64,000 nucleotides of DNA from Azospirillum oryzae (GCF_900177515.1 NZ_FXAK01000004.1:1-64000), one strand, 5' to 3'. Shown: positions 27,183 through 35,993, counted from the first letter of the stretch. The notes: generated by a model from the sequence alone, not told the origin. Translations and numbers: made by a program.

Positions 27183-29405
27183 TCAGCGCCCCCGGTTCTG
27201 CTGCTGCCACAGATGCCGGTATTCGGCGCAGCGGTCGAGCAGGATGGGATGGGGGGCGAGGTCGAGCAGGCGGCCCTGCTCCAGCACGGCGATGGTGTCG
27301 CAGCCGGTCAGGGTGGAGAGCCGGTGGGTGACGATCAGCACGGTGCGGCCGCGGGCGATGCGCCGCAGGTTGGCCATGACGATGGCCTCGCTGTCGGGGT
27401 CGAGCGCGCTGGTCGCCTCGTCCAGGATCAGCAGGCGCGGCTGGGGCAGCAGGGCGCGGGCGATGGCGATGCGCTGCTTCTGGCCGCCGGACAGGTTGCT
27501 CGCCCCCTCCTCCACCAGCGTGTCGTAGCCGTCGGGCAGGCGGTGGATGAACTCGTCGGCGCCGGCCAGCCGGGCGGCCTCGACGATCTCCTCGCGGCTG
27601 GCCTCGGGCATGGTCATGGCGATGTTGTCGCGGATGGTGCCGCGGAACAGGAAATTCTCCTGCAGCACCACGCCGATGGAGCGGCGCAGATGGCCCAGAT
27701 CCAGCTCGCGGATGTCCAGCCCGTCATAGCGGATGGTGCCCTCCTGCAGCGGGTAGAAACCCTGGAGGAGGCGCATCAGCGTGCTCTTGCCCGAGCCGCT
27801 GCGCCCGACCAGCCCGACGACGGACCCCGCCGGCACGGTCAGGGTGACGCCATCGAGCGCCGCCGGCCGGTTGCGGTCGTAGCGGAAGCCGAGCCCCTCG
27901 ATCTCGATGCGGCCGATCAGGGCGGGGCAGGCGCCGCTGCCTTCGCGCCTGGGCTCGGCCGGGTGGTTCATCACCTCGCCCAGCATGCGGACGGAGAGCG
28001 CGGTCTCCTGATACTGGTGGATCAGCGAGACGATCTGGACCAGCGGCGTCACCACCCGGCCCGACAGCATCTGGAAGGCGATCAGGGCGCCGACCGACAG
28101 CTGGCGGTCGAAGACGTCGAAGGCGCCGACGGCGACCACCGCCACCATCATCGCCTTCTCCAGGAACTCGGTCACCGTGCGGGCGGCGATGGAGATGCGG
28201 CCGACCCGGTAATGGCTGGTCACCGCACGCGCCGCCTTGCGGTCCCAGCCGCGGCGCTGCAGCGGTTCGAGCGCCGAGGACTTGACGGTGCGCATGCCGT
28301 GGATGGTCTCCACCAGCATGGCCTGCCGCTCGGCATCGGCGTTGTAGAGATCGCTCAGGCGGCTGCGGTAGACCGGCACCAGGGCGACCACCACCCCGGC
28401 GATCAGGGCCGCGAACAGCAGCGCCACCAGGGTCAGCTTGACCGAATAGAAGAACAGCACCGGCAGGAAGACCAGCAGCACCAGGCTGTCGAGCACGGTG
28501 GACAGCAGGTTGCCGGTCAGGAATTCGCGGATGCGCTCCACCTGCTGCATGTGGCGCACGGTGACGCCGGCCGAATGCCCGTCGAAGAAGGTGATCGGCA
28601 GATCCAGCAGATGGCCGAAGGTGCGGTTCAGCAGGCGGATGTCGATGCGGTTGGCGGCGGACAGCAGGATGAACTGGCGCAGGAAGCGGAAGGCCGCCTC
28701 GAACAGCAGGGCGGCCAGCACGCCGATGGTCAGCACCTGCAAGGTGGCGACGGTCTCGTTCACCAGCACCTTGTCGATCACGATCTGGAAATAGACCGGG
28801 ACGGCAAGGGCGAGCGCGTGCAGAACCAGCGCCGCCACCACCACGTCGCGGAAGGCCGATTTCTGGCGCAGGATCTCCGGCACGAACCAGCGCAGGCCGA
28901 AGGGCTGGCGCGGGTCGGCAAGGCCGTGGCGCGGCTTGAGGAAGACCAGCTCGCCGTCCCAACGTTCCAGGAAGCGGTCGCGCGGCACGTCGATCACGTC
29001 CAGCCGGTCGGCCAGCGGATCGACGACGCCGACCATCGGCTCCTCGGTGGGGTCCGCCAGGCGCGACAGCCCGACCAGGATGACGGTGTTGCCGTTGGAC
29101 AGCCGCGCCAGCAGCGGGAAGACGGGGGGCAGGGCCTGCAGGGCCTTCCAGTCCAGCCGGCGGGCGGTCGCCTTGAAGCCGGTGGCGGCGGCGATGCGCA
29201 GCAGGTCGGCGGTCGAGGGCTCACCCCTGCCTGGGGCGACGCGGGCGCGCAGGGCGGACGGCGAGGCCGACAGGCCGTGGTGGCGCGCCACCAGCGTCAG
29301 GCAGCGCAGCGCGGTGCTTTCGTCGCGATCATGGGTGGCGCGGTCGGGGGCGGCGTCCGGACCCGGCGGCGGGGGCGGCGCGACGGTCGTGCTGGCGTCC
29401 GGCAT
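27183..29405 (-). CDS. Type I secretion ABC transporter with degenerate C39 domain
   Basis: The protein has 740 residues in three parts. An N-terminal C39-like domain (about 25-150; ALRCLTLVARHHGLSAS) has LTLVARHHG where C39 peptidases carry the catalytic Cys region. It also lacks the Gln-Cys pattern, so it is a non-cleaving C39-like domain that binds substrate. A six-helix exporter domain (about 185-460) follows, then the ATPase with [30 protein letters not shown] and LLILDEATSAL. This layout is that of HlyB/LapB-type exporters for RTX proteins. It lies between the small accessory gene and hlyD with gaps of three bases. Confidence 0.94.
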   Translation of the reverse strand: MPDASTTVAPPPPPGPDAAPDRATHDRDESTALRCLTLVARHHGLSASPSALRARVAPGRGEPSTADLLRIAAATGFKATARRLDWKALQALPPVFPLLARLSNGNTVILVGLSRLADPTEEPMVGVVDPLADRLDVIDVPRDRFLERWDGELVFLKPRHGLADPRQPFGLRWFVPEILRQKSAFRDVVVAALVLHALALAVPVYFQIVIDKVLVNETVATLQVLTIGVLAALLFEAAFRFLRQFILLSAANRIDIRLLNRTFGHLLDLPITFFDGHSAGVTVRHMQQVERIREFLTGNLLSTVLDSLVLLVFLPVLFFYSVKLTLVALLFAALIAGVVVALVPVYRSRLSDLYNADAERQAMLVETIHGMRTVKSSALEPLQRRGWDRKAARAVTSHYRVGRISIAARTVTEFLEKAMMVAVVAVGAFDVFDRQLSVGALIAFQMLSGRVVTPLVQIVSLIHQYQETALSVRMLGEVMNHPAEPRREGSGACPALIGRIEIEGLGFRYDRNRPAALDGVTLTVPAGSVVGLVGRSGSGKSTLMRLLQGFYPLQEGTIRYDGLDIRELDLGHLRRSIGVVLQENFLFRGTIRDNIAMTMPEASREEIVEAARLAGADEFIHRLPDGYDTLVEEGASNLSGGQKQRIAIARALLPQPRLLILDEATSALDPDSEAIVMANLRRIARGRTVLIVTHRLSTLTGCDTIAVLEQGRLLDLAPHPILLDRCAEYRHLWQQQNRGR

Positions 29406-29408
29406 CGG

Positions 29409-29819
29409 TCAGCCGAAGTTCGGCGAGCGGGGCCGGCCGGCCGGGGGGGCCGCCGTCGCGGGGGAGGGGGACGGACCTGTGGGGGAGGCCGGTTGGATCG
29501 GGGCCTGCACCGGGCTCTGGAAGGCCGGGGAAGGAGCAGGCGCGGGGGCCGGCACGGTGCCGGAATTGGACGGCAGCACGCCGGCGGCCTCGAGCCGCTG
29601 GCGCATCCCTTCCAGGGCGGACAGGCTGGCGAGGAAGCCGGGCAGGCTCATCACCACCCGCTGGCGGATGGCGGGCAGCGGCTGGCCGTTGTCGTCCTTG
29701 CGCAGCGCCGACAGGCTGAACAGGTCGATCCGGACCATGCCGTTGCCGAAGCCGATGTCGAAGACCCCGTCGGCATAGAGTTCGGGGATGCGGTCGTCGG
29801 GCGGCGGCTCGATGGTCAT
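29409..29819 (-). CDS. Small conserved-looking protein of the type I secretion operon
   Basis: The ATG at 29819 gives 136 residues; the open frame extends to 29924, but the added part reads like a shadow. The folded-looking part (1 to about 80) has DGVFDIGFGNGMVRIDLFSLS and IRQRVVMSLPGFLASL. It then becomes a Pro/Ala-rich tail. I recall similar small proteins beside type I secretion genes, but have no name for them. It precedes the ABC gene by three bases, so it is co-transcribed, and may help the exporter or its regulation. The function is unknown. Confidence 0.7.
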   Translation of the reverse strand: MTIEPPPDDRIPELYADGVFDIGFGNGMVRIDLFSLSALRKDDNGQPLPAIRQRVVMSLPGFLASLSALEGMRQRLEAAGVLPSNSGTVPAPAPAPSPAFQSPVQAPIQPASPTGPSPSPATAAPPAGRPRSPNFG

Positions 29820-29937
29820 GATGGTTCCGGCAGCAGAAGGCGGGGCGCCGCTGTGGCACCCTCGCATCCTCTTTCTACCGGAAGGTGGCGATCCGGACCA
29901 AGCCGCCAATGCCGACGCCCGCAAAGAGACACAAGCG

Positions 29938-29961
29938 GCGCCTCCGCTTGCGCGGAGGCGC
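29938..29961 (-). terminator. Perfect 10-bp hairpin downstream of manC
   Basis: GCGCCTCCGC pairs perfectly with GCGGAGGCGC around a TTGC loop. It lies about 110 bases beyond the manC stop, ahead of the secretion operon on the same strand. A weak T-rich stretch follows on the minus strand. It may end manC transcription. Confidence 0.5.
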
Positions 29962-30009
29962 TCGTCGTTGGCCTCAGGCGCCGGCGAGGCCGTCCGGCCT
30001 CTTGGCTAT

Positions 30010-30027
30010 CGCGGGCACGTGCCCGCG
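30010..30027. promoter_or_regulatory. 18-bp perfect palindrome, possible operator
   Basis: The sequence CGCGGGCACGTGCCCGCG is self-complementary with no loop, centred on CACGTG. It lies between manC and the secretion operon, about 190 bases ahead of the small protein's start. It could be a binding site for a dimeric regulator; none is identified. Confidence 0.35.
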
Positions 30028-30069
30028 GGGCCGCAGTCGCGGCCCTTCGGCGGCAACAGCCGTTGCCGC

Positions 30070-31539
30070 TCAGTTGCGGCCGTAGACGTCCTCCAGCCGG
30101 ACGATGTCGTCCTCGCCCAGATAGGAGCCGGACTGCACCTCGATGATGGTCAGCGGCACCTTGCCGGGGTTCTCCAGCCGGTGGACCGTGCCGATCGGGA
30201 TGTAGATCGACTGGTTCTCGTAGACCATCACCTGCTCCTCGCCGCGGGTGACCAGCGCGGTGCCGTTGACCACCACCCAGTGCTCGGCGCGGTGATGGTG
30301 CTTCTGCAGGGACAGGCGCGAGCCGGGGGCGATGGTCAGGCTCTTCACCTGGAAGCGGTCGCCGGTGTGCAGCGACTGGTAGGAGCCCCAGGGGCGGTGG
30401 ACCCGGCGGTGGCTGACGGACTCGCTGCGCCCCTCCGCCTTCAGCCGGTCGACGATGCGCTTGACGTCCTGCGCCTGGGAGCGGTCGGCGACCAGAACGG
30501 CGTCGTCCACCACCACCACCACGGCGTTCTCCACCCCGACCACGGCGGTCAGGTGGTTGTCGCTGCGGACGTAGCAGTCGCGGGCGCCCTCCAGCAGCAC
30601 GTCGCCGACGACGACGTTGCCCTCGCCGTCCTTGTTGCCGACGTCCCACAGCGCCGACCAGGCGCCGACGTCGGTCCAGCCGATCTCGCAGGGGACGACG
30701 GCGGCGCGGTCGGTGCGCTCCATCACCGCATAGTCGATGGAGATGCTGGGCGCCTTGGCGAAGGCGGCGGCGTCCAGGCGGAAGAAGTCGAGGTCCTTCG
30801 ATCCCTGGTCCAGCGCCTCACGGCAGGCGGCCAGCACCGCCGGGGCGTGGCGCTCCAGCTCGGCCAGCAGGCGGGCGGCCGGGAACAGGAACATGCCGCT
30901 GTTCCAGGCATAGGTGCCCTCGGCGAGATAGCGCTCGGCCACCTCCAGCGACGGCTTCTCGACGAAGGCGGCGACGTTGTAGGCGCCGTCGGCCTCGTCC
31001 ATCGAATGGCCGCGGCGGATATAGCCGTAGCCGGTCTCCGGACGGGTCGGGGTGATGCCGAAGGTGACCAACCGGCCGGCCTGGGCGGCGCGGGCGGCGA
31101 TGGCGACGGCACGGCGGAAGGCCTCGGCGTCGCGGATCTCGTGGTCGGCCGGCAGGATCAGCAGCAGCGCGTCCGGGTCGTCGGCGGTCACTGCGAGGGC
31201 GGCGAGCGCGCAGGCGGCGGCGGTGTTGCGGCCGGCCGGCTCCAGGATGATGCCGCGCGGCGTGCAGCGCGACTGGCGCAGCTGCTCGGCGGCGAGGAAG
31301 CGATGTTCCTGGTTGCAGATCACCAGGGGGGCCGAGAAGACGGTCTCCGCAGTGCCGCCGGCGGGCGTGGAACCGGATTGGCTGCTGACCCGCAGGGCGG
31401 TGTCCTGGAGCATCGTCCGGTCGGAGCAGAGCGGCAGGAACTGCTTGGGATACAGCTCGCGCGACAAGGGCCACAAACGGGACCCCGTACCGCCGGACAG
31501 CAGCACCGGGACGATCTTCTGCGCGGAATTGCCGTTCAT
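30070..31539 (-). CDS. manC: Mannose-1-phosphate guanylyltransferase / mannose-6-phosphate isomerase
   Basis: The protein has 489 residues from the ATG at 31539; ATGs at 31554 and 31566 are possible. The choice keeps the usual ten or so residues before the nucleotidyltransferase motif LLSGGTGSRLWPLSRE. It also has YPKQFLPL, ILPADHEI and VEKPSLEVA. The C-terminal cupin isomerase domain shows RPWGSYQSL, FQVKSLTIAPGSRLS and HHHRAEHWVVV. It produces GDP-mannose for polysaccharide synthesis. It stands alone on the minus strand, with the replication origin upstream. Confidence 0.96.
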   Translation of the reverse strand: MNGNSAQKIVPVLLSGGTGSRLWPLSRELYPKQFLPLCSDRTMLQDTALRVSSQSGSTPAGGTAETVFSAPLVICNQEHRFLAAEQLRQSRCTPRGIILEPAGRNTAAACALAALAVTADDPDALLLILPADHEIRDAEAFRRAVAIAARAAQAGRLVTFGITPTRPETGYGYIRRGHSMDEADGAYNVAAFVEKPSLEVAERYLAEGTYAWNSGMFLFPAARLLAELERHAPAVLAACREALDQGSKDLDFFRLDAAAFAKAPSISIDYAVMERTDRAAVVPCEIGWTDVGAWSALWDVGNKDGEGNVVVGDVLLEGARDCYVRSDNHLTAVVGVENAVVVVVDDAVLVADRSQAQDVKRIVDRLKAEGRSESVSHRRVHRPWGSYQSLHTGDRFQVKSLTIAPGSRLSLQKHHHRAEHWVVVNGTALVTRGEEQVMVYENQSIYIPIGTVHRLENPGKVPLTIIEVQSGSYLGEDDIVRLEDVYGRN

Positions 31540-31639
31540 CCTGCCGCCATTCATTGTGTTGAGCATGTGGCCGGGCGCCGGAAAACCAAAGGCAGGACCA
31601 ATGGCCGGCGCCACGGCGGTTCGTTATAGACCGCGCTTT

Positions 31640-32214
31640 CCATGCTCCACAAGCACCCCTCCGAGACCCACCCGACCGGGGCGCCTCTTCCGGGATAGGG
31701 GCGGGATGGGGCGAGACAAGACTCCAAACATCCACCCTGGCGGACCCCTGGCGGCGGCCACAAGGCCAGGGTCGAGGTTGGAGTCTTGTCGCGCCCCCTG
31801 CCGGCCGATCCCCAAATCCATCCCCGGATCCGGGGCCGGCGCCGCCGGCAGGGACGACTGGGGACGGCGATGCGGCAAAGGCTGGACGGATGGGGGCGCG
31901 ACAGAACTCCAAACCCCGGGTGCGGATCGGATCGGCGCGGGGCATGAATCATGGGCGAGTCACGGTCGATTCGGCTCCGCGACTCGGAAATAAGCGAATC
32001 GGAAGCGATTCGGGGCCGAATCGAAATGTCCCGCCTGGAGTCTTGTCGCGTCCGGCGAAAAATCCACAGGCAATCGGGACTATCCGCTGGAGTCTTGTCG
32101 CGGGAGTTCTGGAGTTTTGTCGCGCGACTCGCGATTCTCTACTGGAGTCTTGTCGCGCAAACTATTAACTGAATCAAATAACCGTACAAATAGTTTGAGC
32201 GACAAGACTCCAAA
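31640..32214. other. Replication origin region with iterons (oriV)
   Basis: This stretch of some 570 bases has no gene but carries repeated copies of the 16-mer CTGGAGTCTTGTCGCG. Direct copies lie at 31778-31793, 32035-32050, 32087-32102, 32109-32124 and 32142-32157. Inverted copies lie at 31713-31728, 31898-31913 and 32199-32214. Some have one or two changes. A ninth copy lies behind repA at 33373-33388. Short CGATTCGG repeats (31967-32023) and an AT-rich tract (32158-32198) complete the picture. This is the classic structure of an iteron-controlled plasmid origin. Confidence 0.9.
32142..32214. promoter_or_regulatory. Large inverted repeat ahead of repA (probable operator/promoter)
   Basis: Two iterons in opposite directions are extended into a longer palindrome. 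Bases 32143-32166 and 32190-32213 form 24-bp arms with a single mismatch, around an AT-rich centre of about 23 bases. It lies directly before the repA start codons. In iteron plasmids such a dyad normally binds Rep dimers and represses rep, which is the inferred role here. Confidence 0.7.
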
Positions 32215-32277
32215 TTGCTGGCACTAACCGGCCGTGATATAGGGTTCCTCGCAAAGTCGTGCCAAGGTCAGCTCGCT

Positions 32278-33222
32278 ATGGGACAGATACACACCCTGAT
32301 CACCCAGCTAGGACGTGACCAGGCGAAGGCGCTCCAGACCGATCCGGATCAGCGTTCGCTAGTCGATGTCGCCGCTGCCGTCCTCGAAGAGGAGCGGCAG
32401 GAGCTTGGCATCACCTATTCGGGTTTTGCGCTGACGGCTCTTCCGCATCGTCGTCTTCCCGATGACCAGCCGTGGGAGCGTCGCGGACATAAGATCCGCT
32501 TGCTGATCGAGCCGGGACGACTGCCGATCCGCAACGGTGGCTTTAAGCTTTACGGCGTTCCGTACGGCAGCCGCGCGCGGATGATCCTGCTGTATCTGCA
32601 GACCCGGGCGATCCAGACCGACAGCCGCGAGGTCGAGCTGGGCCGCAGCATGCACGAATGGCTGGACCGCATGGGCCTGTCGGTCGGCGGCCAGACCTAC
32701 CGCGACATCCGCGAGCAGGCCTCGCGCATCGCCGCCTGCAACCTGACCTTCGCCTGGGAGGACGCCCACAGCATCGGCTTCGAAAAGGGGTCGATCGTCA
32801 AGGGCGGCATCCATTTCTCGGCCAATGCCGGGGCGGAGCCGGGCCAGGGATCGCTGTGGGAGGACCGCGTCCTGCTGTCCGAGGCCTTCTTCCGCGAGCT
32901 GAAGGCCCACCCGGTGCCGATCTGGGAGCCGGCGCTGCGCCACATCCAGAACAACAGCACCAGCATCGACATCTATATCTGGCTGGCCTACCGGCTGCAC
33001 AGCCTGAACCGCTCCACCCCGATCACCTGGCCGGCGGTGTTCGAGCAGTTCGGCGCCGGATACAGCCGCCTGCGCGATTTCAGGAAGCGGTTCATCGAGG
33101 CTCTGCAGCTTGCGCTTGCGGTCTATCCCGATGCGCGGGTCGATGTGGAGGAACAGGGGCTGATGCTGCACCCCTCGCCGCCGCCGATCCCGGAGCGCAA
33201 GTTCGCGCAGCTTTGCCGGTAG
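32278..33222 (+). CDS. repA: Plasmid replication initiator RepA (RepA_C type)
   Basis: The protein has 314 residues from the ATG at 32278; a TTG at 32215 adds 21 residues but would begin inside the iteron dyad. It resembles plasmid-encoded RepA proteins of alpha- and gammaproteobacteria (PF04796). Stretches such as PYGSRARMILLYLQTRAI, a conserved-looking WLDRMGLSVGG and WLAYRLHSLNR support this. It would bind the iterons and open the origin. Iterons lie on both sides. No parAB, partition or conjugation genes lie nearby, so maintenance functions must be elsewhere on the replicon. Confidence 0.88.
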   Translation: MGQIHTLITQLGRDQAKALQTDPDQRSLVDVAAAVLEEERQELGITYSGFALTALPHRRLPDDQPWERRGHKIRLLIEPGRLPIRNGGFKLYGVPYGSRARMILLYLQTRAIQTDSREVELGRSMHEWLDRMGLSVGGQTYRDIREQASRIAACNLTFAWEDAHSIGFEKGSIVKGGIHFSANAGAEPGQGSLWEDRVLLSEAFFRELKAHPVPIWEPALRHIQNNSTSIDIYIWLAYRLHSLNRSTPITWPAVFEQFGAGYSRLRDFRKRFIEALQLALAVYPDARVDVEEQGLMLHPSPPPIPERKFAQLCR

Positions 33223-33239
33223 GGGCTGGAAAGTTTCAG

Positions 33240-33339
33240 CCCCCTCCCTAACCCTCCCCCACTAAGGCGGGAGAGGGGACTGCCGCCGCTTCGCATAAGG
33301 CACCCTCTCCCTCGAAGAGGGGGAGGGTCGGGGAGGGGG
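33240..33339. repeat. Intergenic inverted repeat (REP/terminator-like)
   Basis: A 21-base arm at 33240-33260 is matched by its reverse complement at 33319-33339 with two mismatches. Smaller complementary patches (GAGAGGG and CCCTCTC) lie inside. C- and G-rich repeats of this kind are scattered between genes in many GC-rich alphaproteobacteria. It follows repA and can fold into a long hairpin, so it could also end transcription. Confidence 0.65.
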
Positions 33340-33397
33340 CAAGAGCACCTTACCGATCCTTCCTCCCCCCTGCGACAAGACTCCAAACTCCGCCCCC

Positions 33398-33925
33398 TCA
33401 TGGGTTGGCGCGCAACGCTCCGGCCAGCGGGGTCAGCAGGTAGCGGAGCGCCTGCTCCAAAAGACTTTCGTCCAGCGTGCCGGACAGCGCCAGGGCCTGG
33501 GGCGGCATCATGAAAAAGGGCGCGCCGCCGACGGAGCCGCTGCGCTGGAGGGTCGCGGCGACCGACAAAAGCCGCTTTCCGTCACCCTGCCCGTCGTCCG
33601 GCCGCAGCGTGGCGTGGACCAGCAGCAGCAGAGTGCCGGGATCGGCGATGCGGGCGTCGTTGGGGGCAAGCGCCGTGACCGCCGGGCCGGAGGCCAGCAG
33701 CCCCGACAGCACCGCCGCGGCGCGACCACACAGCGCGTCATCGCCGATATCGGCGGCCGGCCCGCCCTCGGCGTCCACCGCGCAGAGCAGGCCGACGCGC
33801 TCGACCTGCTGGAAGAAAGGCAGTGGCGACATGGCGGCGGCCTCCGGGATGTGAAGCAACAGGCTGGCGGCGAGCAGCAGGGCCGGGCAGATCCCCAGCA
33901 TCCCCAAGCGGATTTGCCGTCTCAT
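33398..33925 (-). CDS. Small secreted or periplasmic protein of unknown function
   Basis: The protein has 175 residues from the ATG at 33925, which overlaps the stop of the ABC gene (ATGA). The N-terminus has basic residues followed by LGMLGICPALLLAASLLL and a likely cleavage site near EAAA, a typical signal peptide. The rest is an Ala/Leu-rich globular protein with two cysteines and no recognised domain. Translational coupling to an MsbA-like exporter suggests a periplasmic helper for that exporter's cargo. Confidence 0.7.
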   Translation of the reverse strand: MRRQIRLGMLGICPALLLAASLLLHIPEAAAMSPLPFFQQVERVGLLCAVDAEGGPAADIGDDALCGRAAAVLSGLLASGPAVTALAPNDARIADPGTLLLLVHATLRPDDGQGDGKRLLSVAATLQRSGSVGGAPFFMMPPQALALSGTLDESLLEQALRYLLTPLAGALRANP

Positions 33926-35778
33926 CGCACCTCCTCCAGGCTTGCGGAGCCGGCATCGTCCGGCAGGAAGCCGCCGACCTGCCGGCGCCACAGCCGGGCA
34001 TAGGGTCCGTCGCGGCGCAGCAGGGTGGCATGGTCGCCGTCCTCCAGGATCCGGCCGGCTTCCATATAGAGGATGCGGTCCATGCCGGTGACGGTCGACA
34101 GCCGGTGGGCGATGGCGATCACCGTGCGGCCCTCGAACAGGCCGAGCAGGGCGTCCTGGATCAGATGCTCCGTCTCGGAGTCGAGCGAGGAGGTCGCCTC
34201 GTCCAGCACCAGGATCGGCGCGTCCTTCAGGAAGGCGCGGGCGATGGCCACCCGCTGGCGCTCGCCGCCCGACAGCTGGATGCCGCGCTCCCCCACCACG
34301 GTGTCGTAGCCGCCGGCGCGCCCCTCGATGAAGCGGTCGCAATGGGCGCGGACGGAGGCCGCGCGGATGGCCTCGTCGCTGGCCCCCTCGCTGCCATAGG
34401 CGATGTTGTCGCGGATGGAGCGGTGGAACAGGCTGGGCAGCTGCGGCACCTCGGCCACCGCGCGGTTGAGCGAGGCGAGGCTGACCGCGGCGATGTCCTG
34501 GCCGTCGATCAGGATGCGGCCGCCCTGCACGGGGAACTGCCGGCGCAGCAGCCGGACCAGCGTGCTTTTGCCCGCCCCCGACGGGCCGACCAGCGCCACC
34601 CGTTCCCCCGGCCGGATGGTCAGCGACAGGCCGTCGAAGACGGCGCCGCCGCCGGGATGGGCGAAGCGGACATCCTCGAAGCGGATGGCGCCTGCGGTGA
34701 CGGCCAGTTCGGGGCGGCCGGGCGGATCCGGGATCTCGTGCGGGCGGACGATCAGCTCCAGGGCGCCGGACAGGATGCCCAGCTGTTCGAAGAAGCCCAG
34801 CATGCGCGTCGACAGGCCCCAGACATTGGCGCCGACGATGCTGGCCAGCGAGAAGACCATGGCAAAGTCGCCGACGCTCATGCGGCCGGCCGTCGCCTCC
34901 GACACGGCGATGCCGATCAGGGTGATCTGGAAGACCAGCAGGGCGTTGAACAGCCAGAACCACATCTTGGTCAGGAACCAGCGCAGCTCCTTGGAGCGGT
35001 CGATCTCGCCGGTCAGCGCGTCGGACAGGCCGGCCAGCTCCTGGCGGCGGCGGGCAAAGGCGCGCACCAGCTCGGCATTGGCGATGACGTCGACCATGCG
35101 GCCGGTGGTCGAGGACACCTCTTCGGAGAAGGCGTGCGACAGCCGCAGGCAGCGCCGGGCCAGCAGGGCCGACAGGGTCAGGTGCGCGGCGGTCCAGCCG
35201 ACCAGCAGCCCGGCGAACAGGGTCTGGGCCGAGGCCAGCAGGGTCAGGCCGATGGCGAGGATGACGACGATGCGGATGATGTCGTTGGTCAGGATTTCCA
35301 GGATCTGGATGGCGCTCTGCCCGGCCTGCTTGACCTTCTGGCCCAGGTTGCCGGCGAAATTGTCCTGGAAGTAGCGCGGCGAATGGTCGATCAGGTGGTC
35401 GAACAGCCGGACCTGGATGGCATGGCGCAGCGCCGGGGAGGTGTGGAGGTCCACCAGCTCGCGCAGGCGGTTGAACAGGGCGGACGCGATCCACAGCCCG
35501 CCCAGCAGCAGGAACCAGCGCATCACCTCCGCCGTCCAGGCGGGAGAGCCGCTAGGCGGGCTCCCCGATATCCCGCCCCCCGATATCCCGGCGAGCGCGT
35601 CGACCAGCCCGCGCATCGCCACCGGCTCCATCCCCATCAGCCCGATCCCGCCGGCGGCGGCGAGGTTCAGCAGGATGGCGCGGCCGAGGAAACGCTCGCG
35701 CACGAACATCCACAGGAAGCGCCAGGGGGAGGAGGGCAGGGAGGACGGGATGGTGGTGGACGGGGATGGGCTGGACAA
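33922..35778 (-). CDS. ABC exporter, fused membrane and ATPase domains (MsbA-like)
   Basis: The protein has 618 residues. Six membrane helices (about 25-340) are followed by an ATPase with GPSGAGKSTLVRLLRR, LSGGERQRVAIARAFL and ILVLDEATSSLDSE. The protein acts as a homodimer. The family exports lipids, glycolipids or peptides. Neighbouring sugar genes suggest lipid-linked glycan or glycolipid as the cargo. It diverges from the GT4 gene, with a shared promoter region of about 215 bases. Confidence 0.92.
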   Translation of the reverse strand: MSSPSPSTTIPSSLPSSPWRFLWMFVRERFLGRAILLNLAAAGGIGLMGMEPVAMRGLVDALAGISGGGISGSPPSGSPAWTAEVMRWFLLLGGLWIASALFNRLRELVDLHTSPALRHAIQVRLFDHLIDHSPRYFQDNFAGNLGQKVKQAGQSAIQILEILTNDIIRIVVILAIGLTLLASAQTLFAGLLVGWTAAHLTLSALLARRCLRLSHAFSEEVSSTTGRMVDVIANAELVRAFARRRQELAGLSDALTGEIDRSKELRWFLTKMWFWLFNALLVFQITLIGIAVSEATAGRMSVGDFAMVFSLASIVGANVWGLSTRMLGFFEQLGILSGALELIVRPHEIPDPPGRPELAVTAGAIRFEDVRFAHPGGGAVFDGLSLTIRPGERVALVGPSGAGKSTLVRLLRRQFPVQGGRILIDGQDIAAVSLASLNRAVAEVPQLPSLFHRSIRDNIAYGSEGASDEAIRAASVRAHCDRFIEGRAGGYDTVVGERGIQLSGGERQRVAIARAFLKDAPILVLDEATSSLDSETEHLIQDALLGLFEGRTVIAIAHRLSTVTGMDRILYMEAGRILEDGDHATLLRRDGPYARLWRRQVGGFLPDDAGSASLEEVR

Positions 35779-35993
35779 GGAGAGTCGGCGCTCCGTCGCG
35801 CGATGGGCCGGGCATCGCCGGCGGGCACAAGAGCTTATAGGCGCAAGGCGGCAGGGGCGGAACGGATCCTTATAGGACTTGGGAAAGCCGCGCTCCGGCT
35901 CCCGGGGCCGGACATGGTCTTATGCATCGACAGCGCCGCCGGATGGTTGCAGGCTGTCGCCCCGTTTCTCCGTCGTCCGGACATTGCTTTTCC

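Noticed and set aside
25920..30146. Long plus-strand open frame of about 1,400 codons
   Set aside because: It lies opposite the clear hlyD and ABC genes; the residues are low-complexity and no start site or domain supports it.
32058..32068. DnaA box in the origin (AAAATCCACA)
   Set aside because: It differs from the consensus TTATNCACA at two or more positions, so I do not call it.
31713..32157. CRISPR array
   Set aside because: The 16-mer repeats vary in spacing from 6 to more than 100 bases and occur in both orientations; no cas genes are present. They are iterons.
31551..32172. Several short open frames around the iterons
   Set aside because: They are made of the repeats themselves, overlap each other on both strands and lack ribosome sites; the stretch is an origin, not coding.
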